Source: Massilia sp. Root351
GTDB taxonomy: Bacteria > Pseudomonadota > Gammaproteobacteria > Burkholderiales > Burkholderiaceae_D
Length of the DNA: 64,000 nt
NCBI RefSeq assembly: GCF_001425045.1
Contig: NZ_LMDJ01000010.1
Coordinates: 26,371 to 90,370, forward strand
Direction: 5' to 3'
The notes under the pieces are model-generated. The model was given only the letters and a program-made list of their open reading frames with translations, searched no databases and was not told the DNA's origin. Position 1 is the stretch's first letter; every line of letters starts with the position of its first letter. Below, in pieces: positions 17,026-26,146 of the stretch. The position numbers were made by a program, and so were the translations under genes.

Positions 17026-18695
17026 GCGCCGTGCGCACCATGTTGAACCGGAACTTGAACTCGAGCCGCATCCGCCTCGGCAAACCGGCCGCCGCCCTGG
17101 CGCTGGCCATCAGCGCCGGCGCCGCCTTCAGCGGCGCGGCATGGGCCCACGGCGAGGCCCCGGCCTCCCCGGTCCCGGCAGCAGCGTCGGCCGCCGCGCC
17201 GGCGGCGTTCGACCTGGACGCCGACGTCAACCGTGTCCTGAGAACCTTCGACGTGCCCGGCATCGCCATTGCCATCGTCAAGGACGGCAAGGTGCTCGCC
17301 GCCAAGGGCTACGGTGTGCGCAAGCTGGGCGATCCGGCGCCGGTCACCGGCCGCACGCTGTTCGAGGTGGCCTCCAACTCCAAGGCCTTCACCGCCGCCG
17401 CACTGGCCATGCTGGTGGACGAGGGCAAGCTGAAATGGGACGACCCCGTCACCAGGCACCTGCCCGGTTTCCAGATGTACGATTCCTACGTCACCGGCGC
17501 CATGACCGTGCGCGACCTGCTGACCCACCGCAGCGGCCTGGGCCTCGGCGCGGGCGACTTGATGTGGTGGCCCACCTCCACTTTCACCAGCGACGAGATC
17601 ATCGAGCGGCTGCGCTACATCAAGCCGGCCACCAGCTTCCGCAACAGCTATGCCTACGACAACCTGCTCTACATCGTGGCCGGCAAGATCATCGCCGACA
17701 AGGCCGGCAAGCCATGGGGCGACGCGGTGCGCGAGCGCATCCTGGCGCCGCTGGGCATGGACGGCACCACCACCAGCGTGGCCGCCATGGTGCAAACGGC
17801 CGACTACTCGGCGCCCCACAGCAAGGTGGGCGAGGCTACCACCGTGGTCAAGCCGATGCCGGTGGAGAATGCGATCGGCGCGGTGGGCGTCAACACCAGC
17901 GCCGAGGACATCGCGCGCTGGATGAACATGCTGCTGAACGGCGGCAAGGCGCCGGACGGCAAGCAACTGCTCAGCGAGAAGCAGCTGGCCGAAATGTGGA
18001 CCGCGCAAACACCGATGAAGATCAGCGAGCCGAAGCCGCCGCTGGCCGCCACCAAGCCGAACTTCGCCGCCTACGGCCTGGGCTTCCAGCTGCGCGACTA
18101 TCGCGGCCGCAAGGTCGCCCTGCACGGCGGCGCGCTGCAAGGCTTCTACTCGCGCATGCTGCTGGTGCCGGAAGAGAAGCTGGGCATCGCCATCTTCACC
18201 AACGCCGAGAACAGCGGCGCGATGGCGGCGCTGCAATGGCGCCTGCTGGACCAGTACATGGACGCGCCGGCGACCGACTGGATCGGCATTGTCGCCGCCG
18301 ACGAGCAAGCCAAGCACAAGGAAGAATTGGCGAAGGTGAGCAAGGCCGCCAGCGCGCGCGCGGCCAAGTCGCAGCCGTCGCTGTCGCTGGCCTCGTACGA
18401 GGGCGAGTACCAGGATGCCTGGTACGGCCTGGTGACCATCCAGCGCGAAGGCCGGAAGCAGGTCATGCGCTTTGTGAAAACGCCGGACCTGGTGGGCGAG
18501 CTGGAGCACTTCCAGCATGACACCTTCATCGTGCGCTGGCGCCAGCGCAACTTCAACGCGGACGCCTACGTCAGCTTCGCGCTGAACCCGGACGGCAGCA
18601 TCGAGCGCATGAAGATGAAGCCGGTGTCGGCCGAGACGGATTTCAGCTACGACTTCGACGACCTGGACCTGAGGCCGGTGCCTGCCAAAAAGTAG
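17022..18695 (+). CDS. Serine hydrolase of the beta-lactamase/class C (CubicO) fold
   Basis: The 557-aa protein has an N-terminal signal region (hydrophobic ALALAISAGAAFSGAAWA) and a beta-lactamase-like domain (~65-420). The nucleophile motif SNSK is at 118-121 (SxxK) and a Y-x-N-type motif lies in SYAYDNLLY. A C-terminal DUF3471-like lipocalin-type domain (~440-555) follows. Relatives are mostly esterases, D-peptidases or peptide hydrolases rather than true beta-lactamases. It is coupled by a 4-bp ATGA overlap to the M1 aminopeptidase, suggesting a joint role in breaking down peptides outside the cytoplasm. Substrate unproven. Confidence 0.88.
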   Translation: MSAVRTMLNRNLNSSRIRLGKPAAALALAISAGAAFSGAAWAHGEAPASPVPAAASAAAPAAFDLDADVNRVLRTFDVPGIAIAIVKDGKVLAAKGYGVRKLGDPAPVTGRTLFEVASNSKAFTAAALAMLVDEGKLKWDDPVTRHLPGFQMYDSYVTGAMTVRDLLTHRSGLGLGAGDLMWWPTSTFTSDEIIERLRYIKPATSFRNSYAYDNLLYIVAGKIIADKAGKPWGDAVRERILAPLGMDGTTTSVAAMVQTADYSAPHSKVGEATTVVKPMPVENAIGAVGVNTSAEDIARWMNMLLNGGKAPDGKQLLSEKQLAEMWTAQTPMKISEPKPPLAATKPNFAAYGLGFQLRDYRGRKVALHGGALQGFYSRMLLVPEEKLGIAIFTNAENSGAMAALQWRLLDQYMDAPATDWIGIVAADEQAKHKEELAKVSKAASARAAKSQPSLSLASYEGEYQDAWYGLVTIQREGRKQVMRFVKTPDLVGELEHFQHDTFIVRWRQRNFNADAYVSFALNPDGSIERMKMKPVSAETDFSYDFDDLDLRPVPAKK

Positions 18696-18721
18696 GGCGG
18701 GTTCGCGGAGCGTAAGCCGCC
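18696..18721. repeat. REP-like intergenic palindrome
   Basis: An imperfect palindrome begins GGCGGGTT and ends AAGCCGCC, between two convergent genes. It resembles the element at 27487-27522, which also starts GGCGGGTTA. It may act as a bidirectional terminator; no T-run is present. Confidence 0.4.
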
Positions 18722-18722
18722 A

Positions 18723-19565
18723 TCACGGCTGCCGCAGCTCGAACACGCGGCGCTTGCGCGCCGTGATTTCCGCCATGCCGCGCTGGAAGGCGGGGATGCT
18801 GTTGAACAGGCGCTCGAAGCTGCCGTCCTTTTTCGCCAGGCGCAGCCCGCGCTCGATGCGCGCGGCCAGCTCCGGCCGGCTGCGGCTGACGAAGAAATAG
18901 AAAGGCACGCGGTAGTGCAGGAATATGGTGGACTCGACCTGCAACCCTTCGCCCGGGTGCTGCTCCAGCTCCGCCCACGCCTCCTGCGCGCCGCGCGGCA
19001 TATAGTCGAAGCGTTTCACGCGCAGCATGGGGAACAGGTATTCATAGCCGCCGGAGGTTTCCACCGGCAAGCCGTTAAAGCGCAGCACCCCGGTCGATGG
19101 CCAGTTGGTGCCTGCGCCGGCCTTCAGCCGGCGCAGGTCGTCCAGCGTGCGCACCGCCGCGAAGCGCGGCGCGTCCTCGCTGCGGATCAGGAATACGCGG
19201 TAGTCGTTCAATTCCTTGATCAGTGAAATGCGCACCGGCAGCAGCTCGGCTTCGCGCTGGCGGTCGGTGCCGTCCCACATCACGTTGATTACGCCATTGT
19301 TTTTCAGTTCGGTATTGCGCCGCAAGCTGGTCAATTCCTGGCCGTAGTAGGCCAGCGCGTACGGGCCGTCGGAGGCCACGGTCTTGTCCAGGGCAAGCTT
19401 CAGCAGGCGGGGGAAATAGGCGGCATGCTCCTTCGCGCTGGGGGAGACGGCGGGCAGCACGAAGCGCTGTATGGCCGGCGGTGTCGCCGGCTGCGGCGCG
19501 GCTGCCGACCGCTGCGGCGCGCAGCAGGCCAGCAGCAGGGCCAGGGGAAAATAAAGCTGGTTCAT
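18723..19565 (-). CDS. Periplasmic solute-binding-like protein (SBP_bac_3-like)
   Basis: This protein of about 280 aa has a signal peptide (MNQLYFPLALLLACC...RSAAA). The fold-level pattern of a family 3 amino-acid-type solute-binding protein is recognisable: a strand with NVMWDGTDRQRE, then RTLDDLRRLKAG (typical of 'tvaDLkGk'), and late FVSRSRPELAARIERGL...DGSFERLF. No transporter permease or ATPase gene is adjacent, so it may be an orphan sensor-type binding protein. The ATG at 19563-19565 was chosen because it gives a clean signal peptide; an upstream in-frame ATG at 19586 adds seven residues and cannot be excluded. Neither has a strong ribosome binding site. Ligand unknown. Confidence 0.7.
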   Translation of the reverse strand: MNQLYFPLALLLACCAPQRSAAAPQPATPPAIQRFVLPAVSPSAKEHAAYFPRLLKLALDKTVASDGPYALAYYGQELTSLRRNTELKNNGVINVMWDGTDRQREAELLPVRISLIKELNDYRVFLIRSEDAPRFAAVRTLDDLRRLKAGAGTNWPSTGVLRFNGLPVETSGGYEYLFPMLRVKRFDYMPRGAQEAWAELEQHPGEGLQVESTIFLHYRVPFYFFVSRSRPELAARIERGLRLAKKDGSFERLFNSIPAFQRGMAEITARKRRVFELRQP

Positions 19566-19615
19566 CACGCCGCTATAGTAGCGCATGGCGGCGTGATGCG
19601 GCCGGATGCAAGCGC

Positions 19616-20308
19616 TTAGTTCTTGGCCTCATCGGCGATGAGGCGGTACACCAGCGCGCCCAGCACGGCGCCGGCGATCGGCGCCAGCCAGAACAGCCAC
19701 AGCTGGCTTACCGCCCAGTCGCCCACATACACGCCCACACCGGTGCTGCGCGCCGGGTTGACCGAGGTGTTGGTGACAGGGATGCTGATCAGGTGGATCA
19801 GCGTCAGCGCCAGGCCGATCGGCAGCGGGGCGAAGCCGGCCGGCGCGCGGCGGTCGGTGGCGCCCAGGATCACGATCAGGAACATCATCGTCATCACCAC
19901 TTCCGTCACCAGCGCGGCGGTCAGCGAATAGCCGCCCGGCGAATGCTCGCCGTAGCCGTTGGAGGCCAGGCCGCCGGCCAGGCTGAAGCCCGCCTTGCCG
20001 CTGGCGATCAGGTACAGCACGCCGCCGGCGGCGATGGCGCCCAGCACCTGCGCCACGATGTAGGGCAGCAGCTTGCTGGCCGGGAAGCGGCCGCCGGCCC
20101 ACAGGCCGATCGATACCGCCGGATTCAGGTGGCAACCCGAGATGTGGCCGATGGCATAAGCCATGGTCAGCACCGTCAGGCCAAACGCCAGCGACACGCC
20201 CAGCAGGCCGATGCCGACCCCGGGAAACGCCGCCGCCAGCACCGCGCTGCCGCAGCCGCCCAGCACCAGCCAGAAGGTGCCGACAAACTCTGCGCCATAT
20301 GCTTTCAT
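19616..20308 (-). CDS. aqpZ: Aquaporin Z
   Basis: The 230-aa major intrinsic protein has six transmembrane helices and both half-helix NPA motifs, in HLNPAVS and SVNPARST. The residues around them ([12 protein letters not shown]; ...NPARSTG) match bacterial water-selective AqpZ rather than the glycerol facilitator, which has NPARD. It allows rapid osmotic water flow across the inner membrane. It stands alone, with about 100 bases of upstream sequence rich in A/T likely holding its promoter. Confidence 0.95.
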   Translation of the reverse strand: MKAYGAEFVGTFWLVLGGCGSAVLAAAFPGVGIGLLGVSLAFGLTVLTMAYAIGHISGCHLNPAVSIGLWAGGRFPASKLLPYIVAQVLGAIAAGGVLYLIASGKAGFSLAGGLASNGYGEHSPGGYSLTAALVTEVVMTMMFLIVILGATDRRAPAGFAPLPIGLALTLIHLISIPVTNTSVNPARSTGVGVYVGDWAVSQLWLFWLAPIAGAVLGALVYRLIADEAKN

Positions 20309-20410
20309 AGATACCCCTTAGTAAATTTAACGAATTAACAATTTATACCGGGGTGCAAGAAATGTCCATCCTTCGATGCGGCAGCGCCCTGCAAACAGCC
20401 AGCGCTCAGC

Positions 20411-21217
20411 CTATGGCTTGACGAACTTGAGCGTCATGCGGTCGCTCTCGCCGATGGCCTGGTACTTGGCGCGGTCCTTGTCCTTGTTGGTGTAGGTGGG
20501 CGGCAGCGCCCATACGCCGTTTTCGTGATCGGCCTTGTCTTTCGGGTTGGCGTTGATTTCCGACCGGGCCGCCAGCTTGAAGCCTGCGCTCTCCGCCAGT
20601 TTGATGACATAGGCTTCGTGCACGTAGCCCGAACTGGCCTTGTCGTCCTGCTTCATGCCGGCCGGCAGGCGGTGCTCCACCACGCCGAACACGCCGCCCG
20701 GCTTCAGCGTGTCGTACACGCTGGCGAACAGCATCTTCAGGCTGGCGTCGCCGTTGCCGATCCAGTTGTGGATGTTGCGGAAGGTGAGCACCATGTCCGC
20801 GCTGCCTTTCGGCGCGTAGCTGTATACATTGTTGTTCGGCTCGAAGGCGCCCAGCACCACCTTGTCATAGGAGGCCGGCACCGCGTTCAGGCGGTCCTGG
20901 AAGCGGGCGGCGGCCTTGCGCACGTTCTCGGTGGCCGAGCCGGGCGTGCTGCCGGCGGCGATCAGCTTGCCGTCCTTGCGCAGGTAGGGGCCGAGGATCT
21001 CGGTGTACCAGCCGCCGCCCGGCGCCAGTTCCACCACGGTCATGTTGGGCTGGATGCCGAAGAAGGTCAGCGTTTCATATGGGTGGCGGGCGGCGTCGCG
21101 CGCCACGTTGGCCGGCGTGCGCGCGGTGTTGGCGATGGCTGCCTTGAGCGCGTCGTCGGCCAGCGCAGGGGCGGCCAGGCCACAGGCGATCACTGCGCCG
21201 AGTATGAATTGTTTCAT
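20411..21217 (-). CDS. Periplasmic class I SAM-dependent methyltransferase-like protein
   Basis: The 268-aa protein begins with a signal peptide (MKQFILGAVIACGLAAPALA) followed by a Rossmann methyltransferase fold: motif I region VVELAPGGGWYTEIL, post-I segment, DMVLTFRNIHNW (motif II/III) and LKPGGVFGVVEHR. Similar exported 'methyltransferases' are common in proteobacteria and their reaction is unknown. SAM is not expected in the periplasm, so the methyl-transfer role is doubtful. GGAGA nine bases before the ATG at 21215-21217 fixes this start over the longer open frame. It is divergent from the tldD operon. Confidence 0.82.
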   Translation of the reverse strand: MKQFILGAVIACGLAAPALADDALKAAIANTARTPANVARDAARHPYETLTFFGIQPNMTVVELAPGGGWYTEILGPYLRKDGKLIAAGSTPGSATENVRKAAARFQDRLNAVPASYDKVVLGAFEPNNNVYSYAPKGSADMVLTFRNIHNWIGNGDASLKMLFASVYDTLKPGGVFGVVEHRLPAGMKQDDKASSGYVHEAYVIKLAESAGFKLAARSEINANPKDKADHENGVWALPPTYTNKDKDRAKYQAIGESDRMTLKFVKP

Positions 21218-21304
21218 GCATGTCTCCAGGTTGTTGACGACGCGTGGCGGTCGTCTGCGCCGATCATCGGGGAACTCGCTGGTCGGGTCAAGCAGATTCG
21301 ACAG

Positions 21305-21360
21305 TGTCCGCGCCGCCCCGTCCGGACACCGGGCGGACACTCGCGCGGACACTTCGGACA
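21305..21360 (+). promoter_or_regulatory. TGTCCG/CGGACA repeat array (putative sigma-54 enhancer, tldD operon)
   Basis: One TGTCCG (21305-21310) is followed by four CGGACA copies (starting 21324, 21334, 21346, 21355); the copy at 21324 is part of GTCCGGAC. The array sits about 100-150 bases before the expected transcription start of a -24/-12 promoter, the usual place for an NtrC-type activator. The same order (one inverted, four direct) occurs before the hlyD operon at 50329-50368. Activator identity is inference. Confidence 0.65.
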
Positions 21361-21435
21361 CCCGCGGCTTGCGTCGCGCAAGCCGGTATCGGCCTGCGTG
21401 CTGGAGTGGGGCGGCGGCGCCGAAAACATTTGCAA

Positions 21436-21451
21436 TGGCATAAAACTTGCG
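21436..21451 (+). promoter_or_regulatory. Sigma-54 (-24/-12) promoter of the tldD operon
   Basis: TGGCATAAAACTTGCG matches the RpoN consensus TGGCAc-N5-TTGCa, with GG and GC separated by exactly 10 bases. Transcription would start near 21462, 30 bases before the tldD ATG. Confidence 0.75.
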
Positions 21452-21491
21452 TCATGGTGTGCTTTCCGGCGAAGGTTCTTTTGGAGAGATT

Positions 21492-23129
21492 ATGGAACGA
21501 CGTGCATTCCTCAATATCAGTGGTTTGGCCCTGGGCACGATGCTGCTGCCCGCATACGGCAGGGCGATCGCGGCCGAAGAGCTGCTCAAGCCGGCGGACA
21601 CCGCCTTCAAGAAAATGCTGGCCGATACGGCCATGACGGCCGCCACCCAGGCCGGCGCCAGCTACTGCGACGTGCGCATCGGCCGCTACCTGAACCAGTT
21701 CCTCACCACGCGCGACCTGAACGTGGAGAACATCACCAATACCGAATCGGCCGGCGTCGGCGTGCGCGTCATTGCCCACGGCGCCTACGGCTTTGCCGCC
21801 ACCAGCGACGTCTCGCCGGACGGCGTGGCGGGCGCGGCGCGCCAGGCGGTGGCCATCGCCAAGGCCAACTCCAGGCTGCAAAGCACGCCGCTGCAGCTGG
21901 CGCCGGTGACCGGCGCCGGCACCGTGTCCTGGGCCACGCCCTACAAGAAGGACTGGCGCGCGGTGCCGATCAAGGAAAAGGCCGAGCTGCTCATCGCCGG
22001 CAACAAGGCCGGCCTGGACGCGGGCGCCAGCTTCATGCAGTCCTTGCTGTTCCAGGTGAACCAGCAGAAGTACTTCGCTTCCACCGACGGCTCCTATATC
22101 GACCAGGACCTGCACCGCCTGTGGGTGCCGTTCTTTGCCACCGCCGTCGACAAGGGCACCGGCAAATTCCGTTCGCGTTCCGGCCTGTCGTCGCCGGTCG
22201 GCATGGGCTACGAATACCTGGACGCGCGCAAGGAGGACAAGTTCCAGGCCGCCGGCGGCGTCACCACGCTGTACCGCAACTCCTACGACCTGATCGAGGA
22301 CGCCCGCAACGCCGGCAAGCAGGCCAAGGCCAAGCTGTCGGCCAAGTCGGTCGAGCCGGGCAAGTACGACCTGGTGCTCAGTCCCGAGCACATGTGGCTC
22401 ACCATCCATGAATCCGTGGGCCACCCGACGGAACTGGACCGCGTGCTCGGCTACGAAGCCAATTTCGCCGGCACCAGCTTCGCCACGCTGGACAAGTGGC
22501 AATCGAAAAAATTCAAGTACGGCTCGGACATCGTCAACATCGTCGCCGACAAGACCGCCCCGGGTTCGCTGGGCGCGGTCGGCTACGACGACGAAGGCGT
22601 GAAGTGCAAGCGCTGGGACATCATCCGCGACGGCGTGCTGGTGAACTACCAGGCCACGCGCGACCAGGCCCACATCATCGGCGAGAAGGAATCGCACGGC
22701 TGCTCGTACGCGGACAGCTGGAGCAGCGTGCAGTTCCAGCGCATGCCCAACGTGTCGCTGGAGGCGGGCAAGAAGAAGCTCACGCCGGACGACATGATCA
22801 AGGACGTCAAGAAGGGCATCTACATCGTCGGCGACGGTTCCTTCTCGATCGACCAGCAGCGCTACAACTTCCAGTTCGGCGGCCAGCTGTTCTACGAAAT
22901 CAAGGACGGCAAGATCACCCGGCCGCTGGAAGACGTGGCCTACCAGTCCAACACCCAGGAATTCTGGAACGCCTGCTCCGCCATGTGCGACGAGCGCGAC
23001 TGGCGCATGGGCGGCTCCTTCTTCGACGGCAAGGGCCAGCCGTCGCAGTCGTCCATCGTCTCGCACGGTTCGAGCACCACGCGTTTCAACGGCATCAACG
23101 TGATCAACACCGCCCGCAAGATCGGATAA
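21492..23129 (+). CDS. TldD-family metalloprotease, Tat-exported, copy 1
   Basis: The 545-aa protein is a TldD/PmbA-family subunit. It has an N-terminal Tat-type signal (ERRAFLN, then a hydrophobic stretch ending near GRAIAAEE), a PmbA/TldD N-terminal domain (~45-240), and the zinc site HESVGH at 306-311 with a likely third ligand Cys 499 in SAMCDE, followed by GKGQPS. E. coli TldD works with TldE as a cytoplasmic heterodimer that trims unfolded peptides (CcdA, microcin B17 precursor). The Tat signal here points to a periplasmic version. GGAGA precedes the ATG. It is first in a run of same-strand genes behind a sigma-54 promoter, and its near-duplicate lies at 24495-26132. Confidence 0.9.
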   Translation: MERRAFLNISGLALGTMLLPAYGRAIAAEELLKPADTAFKKMLADTAMTAATQAGASYCDVRIGRYLNQFLTTRDLNVENITNTESAGVGVRVIAHGAYGFAATSDVSPDGVAGAARQAVAIAKANSRLQSTPLQLAPVTGAGTVSWATPYKKDWRAVPIKEKAELLIAGNKAGLDAGASFMQSLLFQVNQQKYFASTDGSYIDQDLHRLWVPFFATAVDKGTGKFRSRSGLSSPVGMGYEYLDARKEDKFQAAGGVTTLYRNSYDLIEDARNAGKQAKAKLSAKSVEPGKYDLVLSPEHMWLTIHESVGHPTELDRVLGYEANFAGTSFATLDKWQSKKFKYGSDIVNIVADKTAPGSLGAVGYDDEGVKCKRWDIIRDGVLVNYQATRDQAHIIGEKESHGCSYADSWSSVQFQRMPNVSLEAGKKKLTPDDMIKDVKKGIYIVGDGSFSIDQQRYNFQFGGQLFYEIKDGKITRPLEDVAYQSNTQEFWNACSAMCDERDWRMGGSFFDGKGQPSQSSIVSHGSSTTRFNGINVINTARKIG

Positions 23130-23144
23130 GGACAGGACGACGAC

Positions 23145-24482
23145 ATGAAGATTTTGAGTCAGGAAGAAACCAAGCGCATTTGCGACAAAGTGCTGTCCCT
23201 GTCCAAGGGCGACGAGTGCGAAGTGAAGGTCACCGGCAGCCGCACCGGCAATATCCGCTATGCGCGCAACGCGGTCTCCACCGCCGGCCTGGTGGAAGAC
23301 AGCCAGCTGGCCGTGGCGGTATCGTTCGGCAAGAAGCAGGGCGTGGCCACCATCAACGAGTTCGACGACAAGTCGCTGGAAAAAGCCGTGCGCCGCGCGG
23401 AAGACCTGGCGCGCCTGGCGCCGGACAATCCCGAGTTCATGCCCACCGTATCGAAGCAGGAATACAAGGCCAGCAACACCTACAGCAAAAGCACGGCGGC
23501 CATCGACCCCGACTTCCGCGCGCAGGTGGCCGCCTACAGCATCGAAAACAGCCGCAAGAACAAGCTGCAGGCGGCCGGCTTCTTTACCGACAGCACTTCC
23601 TTCGAGGCCATCGCCAACTCCAGGGGCGTGTTCGGCCACCAGGAAGAAACCGGCGTAAACTTCACGCTCACGGTGCGCACCGAGGACGGGCGCGGTTCCG
23701 GCTGGGTACGGCGCGACGCCGGCGACGTGAACAAGTTCGACGCGCGCGAAGCGTCCGACGTGGCGATCGAAAAGGCGCTGCGCTCGGTGGACGCCAAGGC
23801 GCTGGAGCCGGGCCGCTACACGGTGATCCTGGAACCGGCCGCCACCTCCGATCTGCTGGCTTATATGTTCAGCGCCCTCGATGCGCGCAGCGCGGACGAA
23901 GGCCGCAGCTTCCTGTCCAAGAAGGGCGGCGCCAACCGCCTGGGCGACAAGCTGTTCGACGAGCAGGTCAACATCTGGTCCGACCCGTGGGACAAGGACA
24001 TCGCCGTCACGCCGTGGGACAACAACACCTACCTGGCGCGCGAGCGCATGGACATCATCAAGAACGGCAAGGTCGCCGCGCTGGACTATTCGCGCTACTG
24101 GGCGCAGAAGCAGGGCAAGCGCGCCGTCGGCTCGCCGGGCAACTTCATCATGGCTGGCACCAGCAAGGAAACGGCGGAGCTGATCGCCAACACCAAGAAG
24201 GGCGTGCTGGTCACGCGCACCTGGTACATCCGCATGGTGGACCCGCAATCGCTGCTGCTCACCGGCCTCACGCGCGACGGCACTTTCTACATCGAGAACG
24301 GCAAGATCAAGCACCCGATCAAGAACTTCCGCTTCAACGAAAGCCCGGTCACCATGCTGAACAACATCGAGGAGCTGGGCAAGCCGGTGATACTGGGCGG
24401 CGACGAGTCGCCGTACAAATTGCTGATTCCGGCGATGAAAGTGCGCGACTTTAACTTCACGTCCCTGTCGGACGCGGTGTAA
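23145..24482 (+). CDS. TldE/PmbA-family protease subunit, copy 1
   Basis: The 445-aa partner of the preceding TldD begins directly with [15 protein letters not shown] and has no signal peptide. It shows the PmbA/TldE layout: N-terminal helical/beta domain with [14 protein letters not shown] near residues 30-45 and a C-terminal domain rich in GRGSGW and '[15 protein letters not shown]' strands. It lacks a HExxxH site, as expected for the non-catalytic TldE subunit. It starts 15 bases after tldD copy 1. If TldD is exported folded through Tat, this subunit would have to ride along as a bound partner. It is highly similar throughout to 26147-27484. Confidence 0.88.
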   Translation: MKILSQEETKRICDKVLSLSKGDECEVKVTGSRTGNIRYARNAVSTAGLVEDSQLAVAVSFGKKQGVATINEFDDKSLEKAVRRAEDLARLAPDNPEFMPTVSKQEYKASNTYSKSTAAIDPDFRAQVAAYSIENSRKNKLQAAGFFTDSTSFEAIANSRGVFGHQEETGVNFTLTVRTEDGRGSGWVRRDAGDVNKFDAREASDVAIEKALRSVDAKALEPGRYTVILEPAATSDLLAYMFSALDARSADEGRSFLSKKGGANRLGDKLFDEQVNIWSDPWDKDIAVTPWDNNTYLARERMDIIKNGKVAALDYSRYWAQKQGKRAVGSPGNFIMAGTSKETAELIANTKKGVLVTRTWYIRMVDPQSLLLTGLTRDGTFYIENGKIKHPIKNFRFNESPVTMLNNIEELGKPVILGGDESPYKLLIPAMKVRDFNFTSLSDAV

Positions 24483-24494
24483 TCAGGAGAGATT

Positions 24495-26132
24495 GTGGAA
24501 CGACGTACATTTTTGAAGGTGGGGGCCATTACCGGCGGCACCCTGCTGGTGCCGGTGTTCGGCCACGCCATCGCGGCTGAAGAACTGCTCAACCCGATGG
24601 CGGTGCAGTTCAAGAAATCGCTGGCCGACGCCGCGATGAACGCCGCCACCAGGGCCGGCGCCAGCTACTGCGACGTGCGCATCGGCCGCTACCTGAACCA
24701 GTTCATCACCACGCGCGACCTGAATGTGGAGAACATCGTCAACACCGAATCGAGCGGTGTTGGCGTGCGCGTGCTGGCCAACGGCGCCTACGGCTTCGTG
24801 TCCACCAATGTGATGACGCTGGACTCGGTGGCCGAAGCGGCGCGCCAGGCGGTGGCCATCGCCAAGGCCAACGCGCGCCTGCAGGCCGAGCCGGTACGCC
24901 TGGCCCCCGTCAGGGGCGTCGGCGAAGTGGCGTGGGCCACGCCCTTCAAGAAGGACTGGCGCACGGTGCCGATCAAGGACAAGGCCGAGATGCTGATCGC
25001 CGCCAACAAGGCCGGCATGGACGCGGGCGCCAGTTTCATGCAGTCCACCCTGTTCCAGGTGAACCAGCAGAAGTACTTCGCCTCCACCGACGGCTCCTAC
25101 ATCGACCAGGATGTGCATCGCCTGTGGTCGCCGTTCACCGCCACCGCCGTGGACAAGGCCAGCGGAAAATTCCGCACCCGCCAGGGCCTGTCCTCGCCGG
25201 CCGGCATGGGCTATGAATTCTTCGACGCCAAGGCGCAGCACAAGATCCGCGCGCCGGGCGGCGTGACCACCTTGTACAAGGACGGCTACGACCTGATCGA
25301 GGATGCCCGCGCCGCCGGCAAGCAGGCGCGCGAAAAGCTCGGCGCCAAGACCGTGGAGCCGGGCAAGTACGACCTGGTGCTTAGTCCCGAGCACCTGTTC
25401 CTCACCATCCACGAATCGGTCGGCCACGCCACCGAGCTGGACCGCGTGCTGGGCTACGAGGCCAACTACGCCGGCACCAGCTTCGCCACGCTGGACAAGT
25501 GGCAGTCGAAGAAATTCAAGTACGGCTCCGACATCGTCAACTTCGTGGCCGACAAGACCGCGCCGGGCGCGCTGGCCACCGTCGGCTACGACGACGAAGG
25601 CGTGCAATGCAAGCGCTGGGACATCATCAAGGACGGCGTGCTGGTGAACTACCAGGCCACGCGCGACCAGGCCCACATCATCGGCGAGAAGGAATCGCAT
25701 GGCTGCTCCTATGCCGACAGCTGGAGCAGCGTGCAGTTCCAGCGCATGCCCAACGTGTCGCTCCAGGCGGGCAAGAAGCAGCTTACGCCGGACGAGATGG
25801 TGAAGGACGTGAAGAAGGGCATCTACATCGCCGGACGCGGCTCCTTCTCGATCGACCAGCAGCGCTACAACTTCCAGTTCGGCGGCCAGCTGTACTACGA
25901 AATCAAGGACGGCAAGATCACCCAGCCGCTGGAAGACGTGGCCTACCAGTCCAACACCCAGGAATTCTGGAACGCCTGCTCCGCCATGTGCGACGAGCGC
26001 GACTGGCGTATGGGCGGCTCCTTCTTCGACGGCAAGGGCCAGCCTTCCCAGGTCAGTGCCGTGTCGCACGGATCGAGCACCACGCGCTTCAACGGCGTGA
26101 ACGTCATTAACACCGCCCGCAAGATCGGCTAA
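24495..26132 (+). CDS. TldD-family metalloprotease, Tat-exported, copy 2
   Basis: This 545-aa paralogue of copy 1 has the same length and motif positions (HESVGH at 306-311, SAMCDE, GKGQPS). Its leader, ERRTFLK followed by a hydrophobic segment ending GHAIAAEE, is an even better Tat consensus (RRxFLK). The start is GTG at 24495, fixed by CAGGAGAG upstream and by alignment with copy 1. It begins 12 bases after tldE copy 1. Long stretches, such as the TLDKWQSKKFKYGSDIVN region, are identical to copy 1, showing tandem duplication of the pair. The two copies may form alternative heterodimers with different peptide preference. Confidence 0.9.
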   Translation: MERRTFLKVGAITGGTLLVPVFGHAIAAEELLNPMAVQFKKSLADAAMNAATRAGASYCDVRIGRYLNQFITTRDLNVENIVNTESSGVGVRVLANGAYGFVSTNVMTLDSVAEAARQAVAIAKANARLQAEPVRLAPVRGVGEVAWATPFKKDWRTVPIKDKAEMLIAANKAGMDAGASFMQSTLFQVNQQKYFASTDGSYIDQDVHRLWSPFTATAVDKASGKFRTRQGLSSPAGMGYEFFDAKAQHKIRAPGGVTTLYKDGYDLIEDARAAGKQAREKLGAKTVEPGKYDLVLSPEHLFLTIHESVGHATELDRVLGYEANYAGTSFATLDKWQSKKFKYGSDIVNFVADKTAPGALATVGYDDEGVQCKRWDIIKDGVLVNYQATRDQAHIIGEKESHGCSYADSWSSVQFQRMPNVSLQAGKKQLTPDEMVKDVKKGIYIAGRGSFSIDQQRYNFQFGGQLYYEIKDGKITQPLEDVAYQSNTQEFWNACSAMCDERDWRMGGSFFDGKGQPSQVSAVSHGSSTTRFNGVNVINTARKIG

Positions 26133-26146
26133 GGAGCTAGCGCAAG

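Noticed and set aside
17022..18695. Antibiotic-resistance beta-lactamase
   Set aside because: The SxxK motif is present, but size, C-terminal domain and pairing with an aminopeptidase fit the esterase/peptidase branch of the fold better than a class C enzyme.
21288..24314. Minus-strand frame of 1008 codons across tldD1 and tldE1
   Set aside because: Antisense to two strongly conserved genes; composition biased and no domain.
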